Assembly (NCBI RefSeq): GCF_938002845.1
Contig: NZ_CALKZP010000050.1
Location: 1-64,000, forward strand
Length of the DNA stretch: 64,000 nucleotides
Source: an uncultured Campylobacter sp.
GTDB taxonomy: Bacteria > Campylobacterota > Campylobacteria > Campylobacterales > Campylobacteraceae
Reading direction: 5' to 3'
Shown: piece after piece, positions 17,673-26,029 of the stretch
Layout of the letters: each line of letters starts with the position of its first letter
Numbering within the stretch: position 1 is the first letter of the stretch
The notes under the pieces: model-generated
The model's input: the letters and a program-made list of their open reading frames with translations, nothing else
The model's database searches: none
Told to the model about the DNA's origin: nothing
Translations under genes and position numbers: made by a program

Positions 17673-17765
17673 TCGTCTTTTGGGGTTTGCGCCAGGCTCA
17701 TCTTTTTTGGGCTTACGGGCACTTGCGTTGGGCTCATTTTTTTGGGTTTGCGCGCACTTGTTCGC
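17673..17765. repeat. Three imperfect tandem copies of a roughly 30-38 base unit
   Basis: A core of the form GGCTCrTCTTTTkGGGyTTrCG recurs from about 17669, 17695 and 17731, followed in two copies by GGCACTTGCG or GCGCACTTGT. It lies in the spacer between the EamA gene and the membrane protein at 17849. This unit lacks RAATTY words and differs from the arrays elsewhere. Confidence 0.5.
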
Positions 17766-17848
17766 GCGACCATTGTGTCGCTTCGCTACGCGTAAATTTT
17801 ACGGCTACTACTCGCGCGATCATTGCGCCGCGTGGATAAATTTAAAAT

Positions 17849-18571
17849 TTAATCGCCCGCGCCCTCTTTGTCGTTTTTTAGAATTTCTATGTTTGCGCGC
17901 TCATTCGCGCCTTTTAAGCTTATAGTTTTTTTGAGCGCGGATTTAAGGGGAGTTTTCGCCTCTTTTGTTTTCATCATCTTATAGCGCCTCTTTCTTATCT
18001 CTGCTTCGATAAATTTTATATCTTGCTGTGCGTATGGGAATGAGAGCGTAAAATTTTTGCTGCTTTGCCCGTCTTTTATTTTTAAAATCGGCATCTCGCC
18101 CTTCATCCCTTTTTCCATAAGGGCATTTTCTATATCGATCTTTGTGCTAAATTTAAACGGCAAACATTCCCATTCTCTCCTTATACTGCGGCTGTCTATG
18201 ATGATCCCTTTTTCGGTTAATAGCCATAGCGATATAAGTATCAAAACAATGCCCATCGCGATCACGAGTGCGGTCTCGTCGCCACTTCTGTGTAAGAAGC
18301 CGTCTATACATAAAGGGTCGTTTGCGTCAAAGCATGTAACTTTACCTTTACCTTTTATCCTTTTTATCCAGGGCTCGTCAAACGCCACTATCGACCCCCA
18401 AGATAAAAGGAATATGACGAGCGTAAATTTGGCTACAGGGCTAGGCGGTATGAGCCAGGCGCCATTTTGCACGGTTTTATAAGAAGCGCTGCTTTTAAAC
18501 AGAAAGTTTTTTAAACCGCAAAGTACAAATAGCACTACATTTGCAAAAAGCACAAAATATAAAAGCCTCAT
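17849..18571 (-). CDS. Hypothetical membrane protein, paralogue of the next gene
   Basis: I do not recognise this 240-residue protein. It has three or four hydrophobic segments (near residues 1-20, 45-65, 95-120). After them comes a soluble C-terminal half with IIDSRSIRREWECLPFKFSTKIDIENA and YAQQDIKFIEAEI. The protein at 18616 has the same order of elements (KTV..G..., RIDKSGICKEWEVLPFRHTERINFDE, YAQKDIDFLQ), so the pair arose by duplication. A central loop contains CFDANDPLCIDGFLHRSG, matching CFEEGDPRCVDGYLQISG in the partner, with two conserved cysteines. Function is unknown. Confidence 0.7.
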   Translation of the reverse strand: MRLLYFVLFANVVLFVLCGLKNFLFKSSASYKTVQNGAWLIPPSPVAKFTLVIFLLSWGSIVAFDEPWIKRIKGKGKVTCFDANDPLCIDGFLHRSGDETALVIAMGIVLILISLWLLTEKGIIIDSRSIRREWECLPFKFSTKIDIENALMEKGMKGEMPILKIKDGQSSKNFTLSFPYAQQDIKFIEAEIRKRRYKMMKTKEAKTPLKSALKKTISLKGANERANIEILKNDKEGAGD

Positions 18572-18615
18572 GCGGCTCCTTTCATTGCGGATATTTTACG
18601 ACGATATATTTAAAT

Positions 18616-19305
18616 TTAGGCATTTCGCTCGACCGCTTCGACTTTTGAAATTTCAGCGAGCTTTTCTAATATAAAATTTTGCAAAAAATCTATATCCTTT
18701 TGTGCATACAAATATCCCGCCCCGAATTTAACGCCGCTAATTTTGCCTCGTATGCTGATTATTTTTACGCCTCTTATAAACCCTACGGCGTAGCTCATCT
18801 CGTCAAAGTTTATCCTTTCCGTATGCCTAAACGGCAGAACTTCCCATTCTTTGCAGATGCCGCTTTTATCTATTCTAATTCCTTTTTGAATTAGCACGAT
18901 AAATGAAAAAATTATGGCGCAGACAGATATGATTTTGCCGAGTATTAGCCTGGGTCCGCTTATTTGCAGATATCCATCCACACATCTGGGATCGCCTTCT
19001 TCGAAGCATCTTAAATTTATGCCTGCCGCTTTGTATTCCTGCGAACAAATTTTATCGTGGGTGTAAAAGCAGGGTATCGGCTCGCCGTTATGTTTTGCTA
19101 CGTGCGAGCTGGATAGAGTGACTACGCCGAAGCTTAGGAATATTATAAACATCTGCATTTTTAAAAGCGGATCGGTGGAGATAAACAGAGTTCCGTGATC
19201 TACGGTTTTGAATGATCTGTTTTTATCAAGCAATGAAACAAGAAGGCAAAAGCCTATCGTAACATAAAGGATTATCGAAGCAAACTCGACTACACTTTGC
19301 GACAT
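18616..19305 (-). CDS. Hypothetical membrane protein, paralogue of the previous gene
   Basis: The 229-residue protein has hydrophobic segments near residues 8-25, 47-65 and 120-145, a conserved cysteine loop DPRCVDGYLQ, and the EWEVLPFR motif shared with the 17849 protein. An extra loop with CFYTHDKICSQEY adds two more cysteines. The pair are in the same orientation, 44 bases apart, and probably form one unit. I cannot assign a function. A PH-like fold in the C-terminal half is possible, but I cannot support it. Confidence 0.7.
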   Translation of the reverse strand: MSQSVVEFASIILYVTIGFCLLVSLLDKNRSFKTVDHGTLFISTDPLLKMQMFIIFLSFGVVTLSSSHVAKHNGEPIPCFYTHDKICSQEYKAAGINLRCFEEGDPRCVDGYLQISGPRLILGKIISVCAIIFSFIVLIQKGIRIDKSGICKEWEVLPFRHTERINFDEMSYAVGFIRGVKIISIRGKISGVKFGAGYLYAQKDIDFLQNFILEKLAEISKVEAVERNA

Positions 19306-19422
19306 AATAATGACCTTGTTTTTGGATTACGCAAGCTCGCGTCTTTGGCAATTTTAGCGCAAAATTTCTAAATTTACGAGATTTTTAGCACGCTTTACGA
19401 AAGGGGCGCGTTAATTAAAGCT

Positions 19423-19539
19423 TTACTTTACCAGCGTGATTTTGCCGCGCGAAAGGCGGATTAAATTTTTAGCTTTTAGATCTTGCAGCACGCGGTTTAT
19501 GGCATTGCGCAAGGTGCCTAGGCGCTTTTGTGATGCCAT
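19423..19539 (-). pseudogene. Remnant of a Crp/Fnr-type regulator (winged-helix end only)
   Basis: A 38-residue frame reads MASQKRLGTLRNAINRVLQ followed by DLKAKNLIRLSRGKITLVK and a TAA stop. It matches the recognition helix and wing of Crp-family regulators (LGTxRxxxxRVLxxLxxxxLIxLxRGxIxL). The cyclic-nucleotide-binding half is missing: upstream on this strand is only the Fur-like box and promoter of the next gene. It is therefore a truncated relic, though a short ORF with its own ATG and AAGG remains. It is divergent from the PepSY gene. Confidence 0.7.
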
Positions 19540-19570
19540 AACGCGCCTTAAATTTCGTAGTCTAAATCTT

Positions 19571-19584
19571 AATGATAATTATCT
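19571..19584. promoter_or_regulatory. Fur-like operator
   Basis: AATGATAATTATCT contains the perfect palindrome GATAATTATC (19574-19583), and the wider TTAATGATAATTATCTAAA resembles the GATAATGATAATCATTATC consensus. It overlaps the -35 region of the TATAAT at 19605, where repressor binding would block the PepSY gene. Iron repression is inferred from motif and gene type. Confidence 0.6.
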
Positions 19585-19604
19585 AAATATTTAAAATCGC
19601 ACAA

Positions 19605-19610
19605 TATAAT
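19605..19610 (+). promoter_or_regulatory. -10 box (TATAAT) for the PepSY gene at 19660
   Basis: A perfect TATAAT lies 50 bases before the ATG; the Fur-like box is centred about 29 bases upstream. An AAGGA ribosome site follows near 19649. Confidence 0.55.
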
Positions 19611-19659
19611 TGCGAACCTCAATCAAATAAAGATTAAATTTATCTCGCAAGGATCTACA

Positions 19660-20820
19660 ATGAGCTCGCTTTTGAAGCGCAATAAAATTTTATTTAACAT
19701 CCATCTTATTTTGTCGATCGTTTTTTCTATCCCGCTGCTTGTCATAGGCGTTACGGGCGCGATTTTGTCGTATCAGCACGAGTTTGAGGCGCTAATAAAC
19801 GCGGGCTCTAAAAAGATCGAAAAAACGGGCGAAATGCAAAGCGTGGAAAAAATTCTGCAAAGCTTTAGCGAGCAAACGGGCGTTAAACAGCCCATAAGGC
19901 TCGTCGTGCCCAAAAGCGCTGACGAAGCCTTCGTCATTTACGCAAACAGAAATGATGCATATCTGGTCGATCCGTACACCGCGCAGATCATCGGCAAGGA
20001 TCGCGGCACGGGCTTTGTGCTAACGGTGATGGCGTTGCATCGAAATTTAGGCCTAGCGCTAAGCGGCAACAAAACCGCGGCCGAGATCGGCAAACAGATC
20101 GTAGGCGCGAGCGCCGTGGCGATGATACTTCTCGTAATAAGCGGCGTATGGCTGCATTTCCCAAGGCTTAGGCGTAAATTTATCGAGGCGATAAAGCCAA
20201 ATTTTAAACTCAAAAAATACGCTCTTTTTTACAATCTACACACGAGCCTGGGTACTCTAAGCGCGGTAGTTTACCTTCTCATCTGTTTGACCGGGCTTAA
20301 CTGGTCGTATAGCTGGTATAACGATGCCGTGATGAAGCTTTTTGTAAGCTCGCAAAATTTACCGCAAGCTAGCGCGCCTAAAGCCGCCGCTTCTAAAGAT
20401 CACGCCGTCGCACCTGCTAAGGAGGAGGGCAAAAAGCCCGCTACGTATAAATTCAGCGACGCGCAGAGGGCTTATGAGATATTCAGATCAAGTGGCATAG
20501 AGTATAAAGAATTTACCCTAATGCTCGCGGCGTCAGATAAGATCGACGTCAGGTATTATGAGCCAGATGCGCCAGCCACCGCGCGTCCAAAAGGCGCGAG
20601 CGTGAAGCTAAAGGAGGGCAAAGTCGCGCAGCAGAAGCAGACGGAGGGTATCACCGTGGGCGAGTTTAAAGACGCGAACTATCAGCTTCACACGGGCTAT
20701 TTTTTCGGGCTCGCGGGTAAAATTTTATGGTCGCTCGTTTCGCTTTGTATGGCGCTTTTTATCTTTAGTGGCTTTTATATGACGGTAAAAAGGGCGTTTA
20801 AGTCAGAAAAGCTCGGCTAA
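19660..20820 (+). CDS. PepSY-associated TM protein
   Basis: The 386-residue inner-membrane protein has the classic PepSY_TM layout: a first helix after FNIHLILSIVFSIPLLVIG, a periplasmic PepSY region, central helices (about 150-165 and 190-215, with YNLHTSLG), a second periplasmic part, and a last helix near the C-terminus (SLVSLCMALFIFSGFYMTV). Conserved His residues in the helices suggest heme or metal binding. These proteins are linked to siderophore or heme iron handling. It is a distant relative of the protein at 2479. A Fur-like box overlaps its promoter, supporting iron control. No TonB receptor lies next to it. Confidence 0.85.
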   Translation: MSSLLKRNKILFNIHLILSIVFSIPLLVIGVTGAILSYQHEFEALINAGSKKIEKTGEMQSVEKILQSFSEQTGVKQPIRLVVPKSADEAFVIYANRNDAYLVDPYTAQIIGKDRGTGFVLTVMALHRNLGLALSGNKTAAEIGKQIVGASAVAMILLVISGVWLHFPRLRRKFIEAIKPNFKLKKYALFYNLHTSLGTLSAVVYLLICLTGLNWSYSWYNDAVMKLFVSSQNLPQASAPKAAASKDHAVAPAKEEGKKPATYKFSDAQRAYEIFRSSGIEYKEFTLMLAASDKIDVRYYEPDAPATARPKGASVKLKEGKVAQQKQTEGITVGEFKDANYQLHTGYFFGLAGKILWSLVSLCMALFIFSGFYMTVKRAFKSEKLG

Positions 20821-21003
20821 ATTTTACTTTGGCGATAGAGGTGCGACGAGCGGCGCAAGAGAGCCAAATATCTACGAATCATTGAGATGAAATTTGCCGA
20901 AGCGGATCAAGAAAAGCCCTGATTTAACGATATTGAGGCATACTAAAATTATCGCGGATTAAGTCTATGTGAGGTATATTGCGGAAAATTTTAGGAGTGA
21001 AAT

Positions 21004-21972
21004 TTGAAAACGAGATATTATCTGTGCTTGGCTTTCATCATAATAATATGCGCTTCCGGCATAATATTTTATTCAGCCGAAAAAATTGAAACCGATCCAT
21101 ATGAATGGATATGTAATCTGGATGGCAATCTTACCGATATACAGCTTAAAGATAGAGCGTTAAAGTGTATGCTTAAAGATTGGCACTTTTTTTATAACTT
21201 TAATAAAAGAGAATATGATAGACGAATTAAAGCAGTTAAAAAGGAATATGACGATACGGCCAACGAAATCGGCGGCGGCGTAGAGATTCGTTATTCAGAA
21301 TGCCATAGCGATAAACGCCCCGATGATAAATGCGAATTTTACAAGATAGATAAAAGGCTAAATTTAGATTATCTTATGGATTTGGGCTCAAAAATTTGCA
21401 GAAACGGCAAAGCGATACAAGATGCCGAAACCCATATAGATAAAGAAATTTTTAATACCGAAGTCGTGTATCCTTGGGAAGATAAGGAAAGTTTGGTTTT
21501 GGAAGATGGTTCTTTAAAGTACGGAATATTTTTTAATTATATCGATGAAGATGACTATAGAGATAGGGAATCCGGGGAAATTATATTAACAGAAAAAATT
21601 TTCAATAATTCATTAGAAATTGATAAGAGTTTTGGTTTTGACCATACGGATATTGTATTTGTTATACCGATAAATTCGATATTTTTGAGTCTTTATGCAT
21701 ATATTGAGCCGAGTAATCCAAATTATGATATTTTTTGCCATAGGTATGAACAATATAAAAATAGAATAAAAATTGATGAAGCGAGTTATAAAATAGATGA
21801 TTTTAAGACGCCTATAGAATATCTACCGCTCCATGTTAATTATAGCTTCCTATTTATAGTAATAGATAAAAATATGAAATTTAGCAAAAGTCTAGAATAC
21901 GACTTATTGTATGAATATTACTACGATGAAAAAGAGAAAACAATAAAACAAATATCGAATAATGAGCGATAA
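21004..21972 (+). CDS. Hypothetical membrane-anchored protein, AT-rich
   Basis: I do not recognise this 322-residue protein. It starts at TTG (21004) after TTAGGAGTG, and opens with one hydrophobic segment (YYLCLAFIIIICASGIIFY), so it is exported or anchored. The rest is soluble, acidic and rich in Asp, Glu, Lys and Tyr. There are several cysteines (WICNLD, RALKCMLKD, YSECHSD, DDKCEF, SKICRNG). Codon and base use are clearly more AT-rich than in neighbouring genes, a sign of recent acquisition. Lysozyme-inhibitor-like (DUF1311) features may be present around WICNLDGNLTDIQLKDRALKC, but I am not sure. Confidence 0.65.
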   Translation: MKTRYYLCLAFIIIICASGIIFYSAEKIETDPYEWICNLDGNLTDIQLKDRALKCMLKDWHFFYNFNKREYDRRIKAVKKEYDDTANEIGGGVEIRYSECHSDKRPDDKCEFYKIDKRLNLDYLMDLGSKICRNGKAIQDAETHIDKEIFNTEVVYPWEDKESLVLEDGSLKYGIFFNYIDEDDYRDRESGEIILTEKIFNNSLEIDKSFGFDHTDIVFVIPINSIFLSLYAYIEPSNPNYDIFCHRYEQYKNRIKIDEASYKIDDFKTPIEYLPLHVNYSFLFIVIDKNMKFSKSLEYDLLYEYYYDEKEKTIKQISNNER

Positions 21973-22095
21973 ATGGCGAATATAACTAAATTTTACCTTC
22001 GCAGAAAGGGCGGTAAATTTATAAAATTTTACCTCGCTAGCGAAGATGATAAATTTAAATTTACCCGTCGCGTCTGCTTAAAATTTCTTATTTAG
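21973..22095 (+). repeat. Short RAATTY array that stays open as a 40-codon frame
   Basis: An ATG directly follows the TAA at 21970-21972 and opens 40 codons rich in Lys-Phe (KFYLRRKGGKF, then KFYLASEDDKFKF). Every Lys-Phe is an AAATTT word; six sites fall in 123 bases, and AAATTTTACC recurs twice with a similar tail. It ends two bases from the stop of the convergent ThrE-type gene. A real peptide is doubtful; the repeat is the solid observation. Confidence 0.5.
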
Positions 22096-22097
22096 CG

Positions 22098-22598
22098 CTA
22101 TTTGCCTCTTGCTCCGCGAGTGATCATCAAGGACTGCTCGTAGAAAATTAGCAGCGTTATTGAAACGCCCGTACCGAGCGCCAGCGAGATCGAGATCGTG
22201 GCGAGGGCGTTATCGAAAAACGAGATAAGATGAGCGAGTTTATGCTCTGCGCCCGTGGCTCTGATATAAGAAAACAGCGCCAAAACCGCCTTGTAGGCGT
22301 AGATGCCGGGGATCATCGGAAGCAGCGCAGGGAAGGCGATGATCTCTGCGGGCACCTTGAGGCGCTTGGCGCAGAGCATTCCCAAAACGCCGATCAGAAA
22401 CGACGCAAAAAGCGTCGCGGCAGCGATCGAAAAAATTTGGCTTTGAATCAGCAAAAACCTGCATGAATGCGCAACCGCCGCAAGCAGCGCCGAGAAGGCT
22501 AGCGTCTTTTTAGGCGGCATGCACGCATACGCAAACCCAAGCCCCGCCGCAGCGGCAAAGCAAGCATCCTTAAATACCAAAAGTGCTATATCAAACAT
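22098..22598 (-). CDS. Threonine/serine exporter, small subunit (ThrE C-terminal half)
   Basis: The 166-residue protein has about five membrane helices and the motif VPAEIIAFPALLPMIPGIYAYKAVL, typical of the ThrE_2 domain. In Corynebacterium ThrE the two halves are one chain; here, as in many bacteria, they are separate genes. Its start overlaps the end of the larger partner gene by 8 bases, so they are coupled and probably act together to export threonine or serine. Confidence 0.82.
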   Translation of the reverse strand: MFDIALLVFKDACFAAAAGLGFAYACMPPKKTLAFSALLAAVAHSCRFLLIQSQIFSIAAATLFASFLIGVLGMLCAKRLKVPAEIIAFPALLPMIPGIYAYKAVLALFSYIRATGAEHKLAHLISFFDNALATISISLALGTGVSITLLIFYEQSLMITRGARGK

Positions 22599-23406
22599 TT
22601 ACAAGCCCCAAATTTGAGATGCTAAGCGTCAGAAAGAGCCCGATTGCGATGCAGATGATCAAAAGCCCCGTATTTAGCCCTCTGCTGATGCCTACGAGCA
22701 TATTTTCGTTTAAGATGTCAAATACCGAGTTGATCAGCCAGACGCCGGGGATCAAAAAGAGTATGCTCGATCCCACGGCGACATCGGGCGTCTCGCTAAG
22801 CCCGTAGCGAGCGCCTAGCGAGACGATGAAAGAGACTGCGAACGAAACCGCGATGTATTGGATTTTTAGGTTGATTTTGAGCTTACTAAGCAGATAGCGG
22901 GCGCAAATTCCAAAAGCCGTAGCCGCAAAAACGAGCGCCATCGCGCCGCCGTCACCGCCGAAAAGCTCGCAGAATGCGGCGTTTGCGACGCTAAGCAGAA
23001 CGAGGGTTTTGGCAAAGCTTTTCTTCTGCGAGGCTAAAATTTCGGCAAATGCGACCTTAGCGCGCGCAAGGGGGATTTTTTCGTCGTAAATTTCCCAGCT
23101 AAGCGCGCTTAGCTCCGAGATCAGATCGAAGCTGATCTGCGCTGCAGCGCCCGTTTTAACGTAGGTGCGGCGGATGGAGTTGTCCGCAGGATCCATCACG
23201 CTGATGATGAAGTGGCGCACAAAGATCATCAGGCTAGCCTCATAGTCGTAAGCGTCCGCTATCCTGCGCACGCAGTGCTCGATGCGCGCGGTGTAAGTGC
23301 CGATACTAAGCATCTTGGCGGTGTATTCGCTAAGAAAATTGGTGAGCTCTTGGATTTGCGGTTTCGCCGCTTCTGCTTCTTTTGCTGCCGCCATTTCTGT
23401 TGTCAT
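22591..23406 (-). CDS. Threonine/serine exporter, large subunit (ThrE N-terminal half)
   Basis: The 271-residue protein begins with a soluble part containing MLSIGTYTARIEHCVRRIADAY and ISFDLISELSALSWEIYD, marks of the ThrE N-terminal domain. It then has five membrane helices, including VGSSILFLIPGVWLINSVFDILN. GGAGG lies 5 bases upstream of the ATG at 23406, fixing the start. It follows the RAATTY-rich frame at 23432-23824 by 25 bases and overlaps the small subunit gene. Confidence 0.85.
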   Translation of the reverse strand: MTTEMAAAKEAEAAKPQIQELTNFLSEYTAKMLSIGTYTARIEHCVRRIADAYDYEASLMIFVRHFIISVMDPADNSIRRTYVKTGAAAQISFDLISELSALSWEIYDEKIPLARAKVAFAEILASQKKSFAKTLVLLSVANAAFCELFGGDGGAMALVFAATAFGICARYLLSKLKINLKIQYIAVSFAVSFIVSLGARYGLSETPDVAVGSSILFLIPGVWLINSVFDILNENMLVGISRGLNTGLLIICIAIGLFLTLSISNLGLVNV

Positions 23407-23431
23407 TATTTCCTCCGCTACCCTTGTAATC

Positions 23432-23824
23432 TCAATATCGTTTTGCGCTGTTTTCGTCGTTTTTACTTCTACGACGCTCGTTGTAGCTTCCTGTTTTTGC
23501 GGCGCCCGCCATCGTTTTTGATGTCGCTATGATGTCCGTCGTCGCGGAATTCTTATTTTTAAAATTTAATGCAGTGGCTCCCGTGGCGGAATTCTCGCTA
23601 TCTAAATTTGACGCGGCGACAATACCTGCGGCGGCAGAGCTTTGACTGCTTAAATTTTGATCGTTTAAATTTAACGCCGCTTTGGAATTTACGTCATTCA
23701 AATTTAACGTCGCCGCAGAATTTTCATCGCTCAAATTTAACTCGCAGGCCGAGCTTTGCTCGCTTAAATTTAAACTTTCGGCATCCTCGCAAGATTCGCT
23801 AAATTTAGAATTTTCCCCGCTCAC
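23432..23824 (-). CDS. Low-complexity protein made of RAATTY-encoded repeats (doubtful gene)
   Basis: The 130-residue frame starts at GTG (23824) with AGGTGA 6 bases upstream, overlapping the end region of the envC-like gene, so translation is possible. The product is a chain of imperfect units LNLSDENSAATLNLNDVNSK, rich in Asn, Ser, Leu and Ala, with no signal peptide or known domain. At DNA level 13 RAATTY words fall in 268 bases (23548-23815). It could be a real coupled ORF, or an array kept open by chance. It lies exactly between envC and the ThrE pair. Confidence 0.4.
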   Translation of the reverse strand: MSGENSKFSESCEDAESLNLSEQSSACELNLSDENSAATLNLNDVNSKAALNLNDQNLSSQSSAAAGIVAASNLDSENSATGATALNFKNKNSATTDIIATSKTMAGAAKTGSYNERRRSKNDENSAKRY

Positions 23825-23828
23825 GGCT

Positions 23829-25217
23829 TCACCTCAGACTTATGAGATCGAGCGGGTTGATGTGGTAGTTCTGCTGCGTCACTTCAAAGGTCAGATCCGA
23901 GCCGATGCGCCCGATAATGTAGCCCTTTTTGACGTTGGAGCCGACGCGCACGGTAGGCGGGATCTGATTTAGATGCGCGTAGATCGTGTGGATGCCGCCG
24001 CTGTGCTCTAGGATCACGACCTTATCGAGCACGGCGGTTTCTTTGGCAAAGACCACCTTGCCTGGTAGCACCGCTTTAACCTGCGTATCGCCGCTGTTTG
24101 AGCCCAGCACGATATTTTCGTTGAAAAGCTTGATGTTATACACGGGATCGTTGTAGTTGCCGAATTTTCGCTTCAAATACGCGCCGTTTAAAGGCGCTGC
24201 GGTCTTGGCTCCGCTGTATTTTTTAACGCGCGAGGACTGATAACTCGAGCCGTACTGCTTGACCTTTTGGTTGATCTTGCTTACGCGCTCATCCGCAGGC
24301 TCGCTCACTTCTGGCTCGGGCTCGGGCTCGCTAGGAGGCGCAGGCTCCGGCTTGCCCGCCTTTTTGGCAGCCGCTTTTGCTTTGGTGTACTCTTTTTCGC
24401 GTGCCTGGCGCTCCTTTTGCTTCTGCGCTTCAAGCTTTGCTTGGCGCGCCGCTTCCTCCTTTTGCGCTTTTGCCTTCTCTTCAGTGTCGTCGATGATCTT
24501 AAGCTCTTGCAAGGTCTTAGATATGGCGTCTTGCTCGTCATTTATCTTCTCAAGCCTCGCGATATAGTCCTCTTTGTCCTTTTTCATCTGCGCGAGCTTC
24601 TCTTTTTGGGTGGTTTGCTTGGCGTTAAGCTCGGTTTTTTTCTTGTCATAGCCCGCCATGCTCGCCTGGATCGATTTGATCTTTTTATTCTGCTCGTTGA
24701 TAAAATTTTGATTATTTTCGTAGTCTTTGACTAACCCTTTCAGCTCGTCGTTCATAACGACGCCGAGCCCCTCTAAAATTTCGCTAGCTACGATAGAATC
24801 GGGCGTAGTGGTGGAATTTACGTCGGTGATTAGATCAAACGATAGCTCTTGCGAGATCACGCTTATGATCTTGCTCTCCAGATCGTTTTGCACGCTAAGA
24901 AGGGTGACGTTTTGGCTATTGAGTTTCTCAAGCTCCTGCGCTTCGGCGGCGTATTGATCCTTTAGCCCTTCGATCGTTTCGCTTAGCTGTTTGATTTCGC
25001 CCTCGCGCTTTTTAAAGCCCTCCTGCTCCTTTACGATAAGGCCAGCGATCTCGTCGATCTTTTGTGAGAGTTGCATCCCCTCCTTTTGCGAGCTTTTGAG
25101 CTCTTGACCCGCTTTGGCGATCTTATCTTTCGTGCTCTGCTGCTTTGCGGGCGCGGCATAAGTAAGAGCCGCGGCAAGCCCCAGCGCAAGAAGCGGCGCT
25201 AAAAAAGCCCTTTTCAT
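23829..25217 (-). CDS. EnvC/NlpD-like murein hydrolase activator with degenerate M23 domain
   Basis: The 462-residue protein has a signal peptide (about 1-21), long coiled coils (about 30-270), a Lys/Ala/Pro linker and a C-terminal LytM/M23 domain (about 350-462). The zinc-binding residues of active M23 peptidases are missing: the HxxxD site is replaced by KLFNENIVLGS, and the final HLHFE motif by LTFEV; only IYAHL remains. This is the state of EnvC and NlpD, which activate amidases instead of cutting themselves. It is coupled to ftsX and ftsE (stop and start overlap by 4 bases), so FtsEX probably controls it, and AmiA (33692) is the likely target. Confidence 0.88.
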   Translation of the reverse strand: MKRAFLAPLLALGLAAALTYAAPAKQQSTKDKIAKAGQELKSSQKEGMQLSQKIDEIAGLIVKEQEGFKKREGEIKQLSETIEGLKDQYAAEAQELEKLNSQNVTLLSVQNDLESKIISVISQELSFDLITDVNSTTTPDSIVASEILEGLGVVMNDELKGLVKDYENNQNFINEQNKKIKSIQASMAGYDKKKTELNAKQTTQKEKLAQMKKDKEDYIARLEKINDEQDAISKTLQELKIIDDTEEKAKAQKEEAARQAKLEAQKQKERQAREKEYTKAKAAAKKAGKPEPAPPSEPEPEPEVSEPADERVSKINQKVKQYGSSYQSSRVKKYSGAKTAAPLNGAYLKRKFGNYNDPVYNIKLFNENIVLGSNSGDTQVKAVLPGKVVFAKETAVLDKVVILEHSGGIHTIYAHLNQIPPTVRVGSNVKKGYIIGRIGSDLTFEVTQQNYHINPLDLISLR

Positions 25218-26029
25218 GCTCGTTTATTTCCGATTTGCAGCATCACAAAACTTACCGCGATTATAGATAGCGCCAAGGCAACACTCAAAAGGATCAGCGC
25301 GTCGTAAGGCAGCACTATGGCGGTGCGTAGATCGCCGATACCTTTAAGCGTGGTCGAAAACACCTCCCAAGAGGGAAGCGCAATGTAGAAGCAGGTCACG
25401 ATCAGCGTGGCGATGAAGGAGTCTATTATCGCCATTCGGTAGAGTTTGCCGCTTTTTATCAGAAACGACGCGCCGAAAAGCTCCATGATCTCGATGCGCT
25501 CTTTGTGTTCGTAAACCCAGATACGCATCTGGCGGTGGATTAACATCACGCCTAAAAGCACGATGAGAAACGCAAAGCCGTAAACGAGGCTTTTGATAAG
25601 CAGTAAAATTTTAAAAATTTCATCGTGGGTCTTTTTAAAAATTTCAACCCGCGTGAGCGAGCCGATCGACTTTAGATCCTGCTCGATCTTGGCAAGCTGC
25701 GCGGCGTCGGGGAAGCTTTCGAGCTTGACGCTATAAAATTTAGGCAAATTTTTACTAAGCTCGGCAAAGGCGTTTTGTGAAATTTTACCCTTCAGTCGCT
25801 CGGTTATGCCCGCTGTGGAAATTTCGCTAATCGAGCTGATTTTAGGTACCGCTTTTTGTGCGTCTTGCAAGCTGAGCGGGGTTTTGGAGACTAGCACGAT
25901 GTTGTATTCGTTTTGGATCGAGCGCTCGTAGCTTTTGGTTAAGTTGCTCATAAAAATTCCAAACTGCACGGAAAAAAGCAGCGCGACGAGCGAAAAGATC
26001 ACGCCGAAATGGGTTTTAATCGATTTCAT
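25214..26029 (-). CDS. ftsX: Cell division protein FtsX
   Basis: The 271-residue protein has four membrane helices: one near residues 8-28, then a periplasmic domain, then three in the C-terminal half (about 145-165, 195-215, 240-262). This is the FtsX layout of an ABC-type permease that signals to murein hydrolase activators. It overlaps ftsE by 14 bases and the envC-like gene by 4. The three genes form one division module: ATPase FtsE, membrane FtsX and periplasmic activator. Confidence 0.88.
   Translation of the reverse strand: MKSIKTHFGVIFSLVALLFSVQFGIFMSNLTKSYERSIQNEYNIVLVSKTPLSLQDAQKAVPKISSISEISTAGITERLKGKISQNAFAELSKNLPKFYSVKLESFPDAAQLAKIEQDLKSIGSLTRVEIFKKTHDEIFKILLLIKSLVYGFAFLIVLLGVMLIHRQMRIWVYEHKERIEIMELFGASFLIKSGKLYRMAIIDSFIATLIVTCFYIALPSWEVFSTTLKGIGDLRTAIVLPYDALILLSVALALSIIAVSFVMLQIGNKRA

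Noticed and set aside
24259..24734. Two + strand frames rich in Leu/Phe/Arg
   Set aside because: They are shadows of the Glu/Lys/Ala coiled coil of the EnvC-like protein in reverse.
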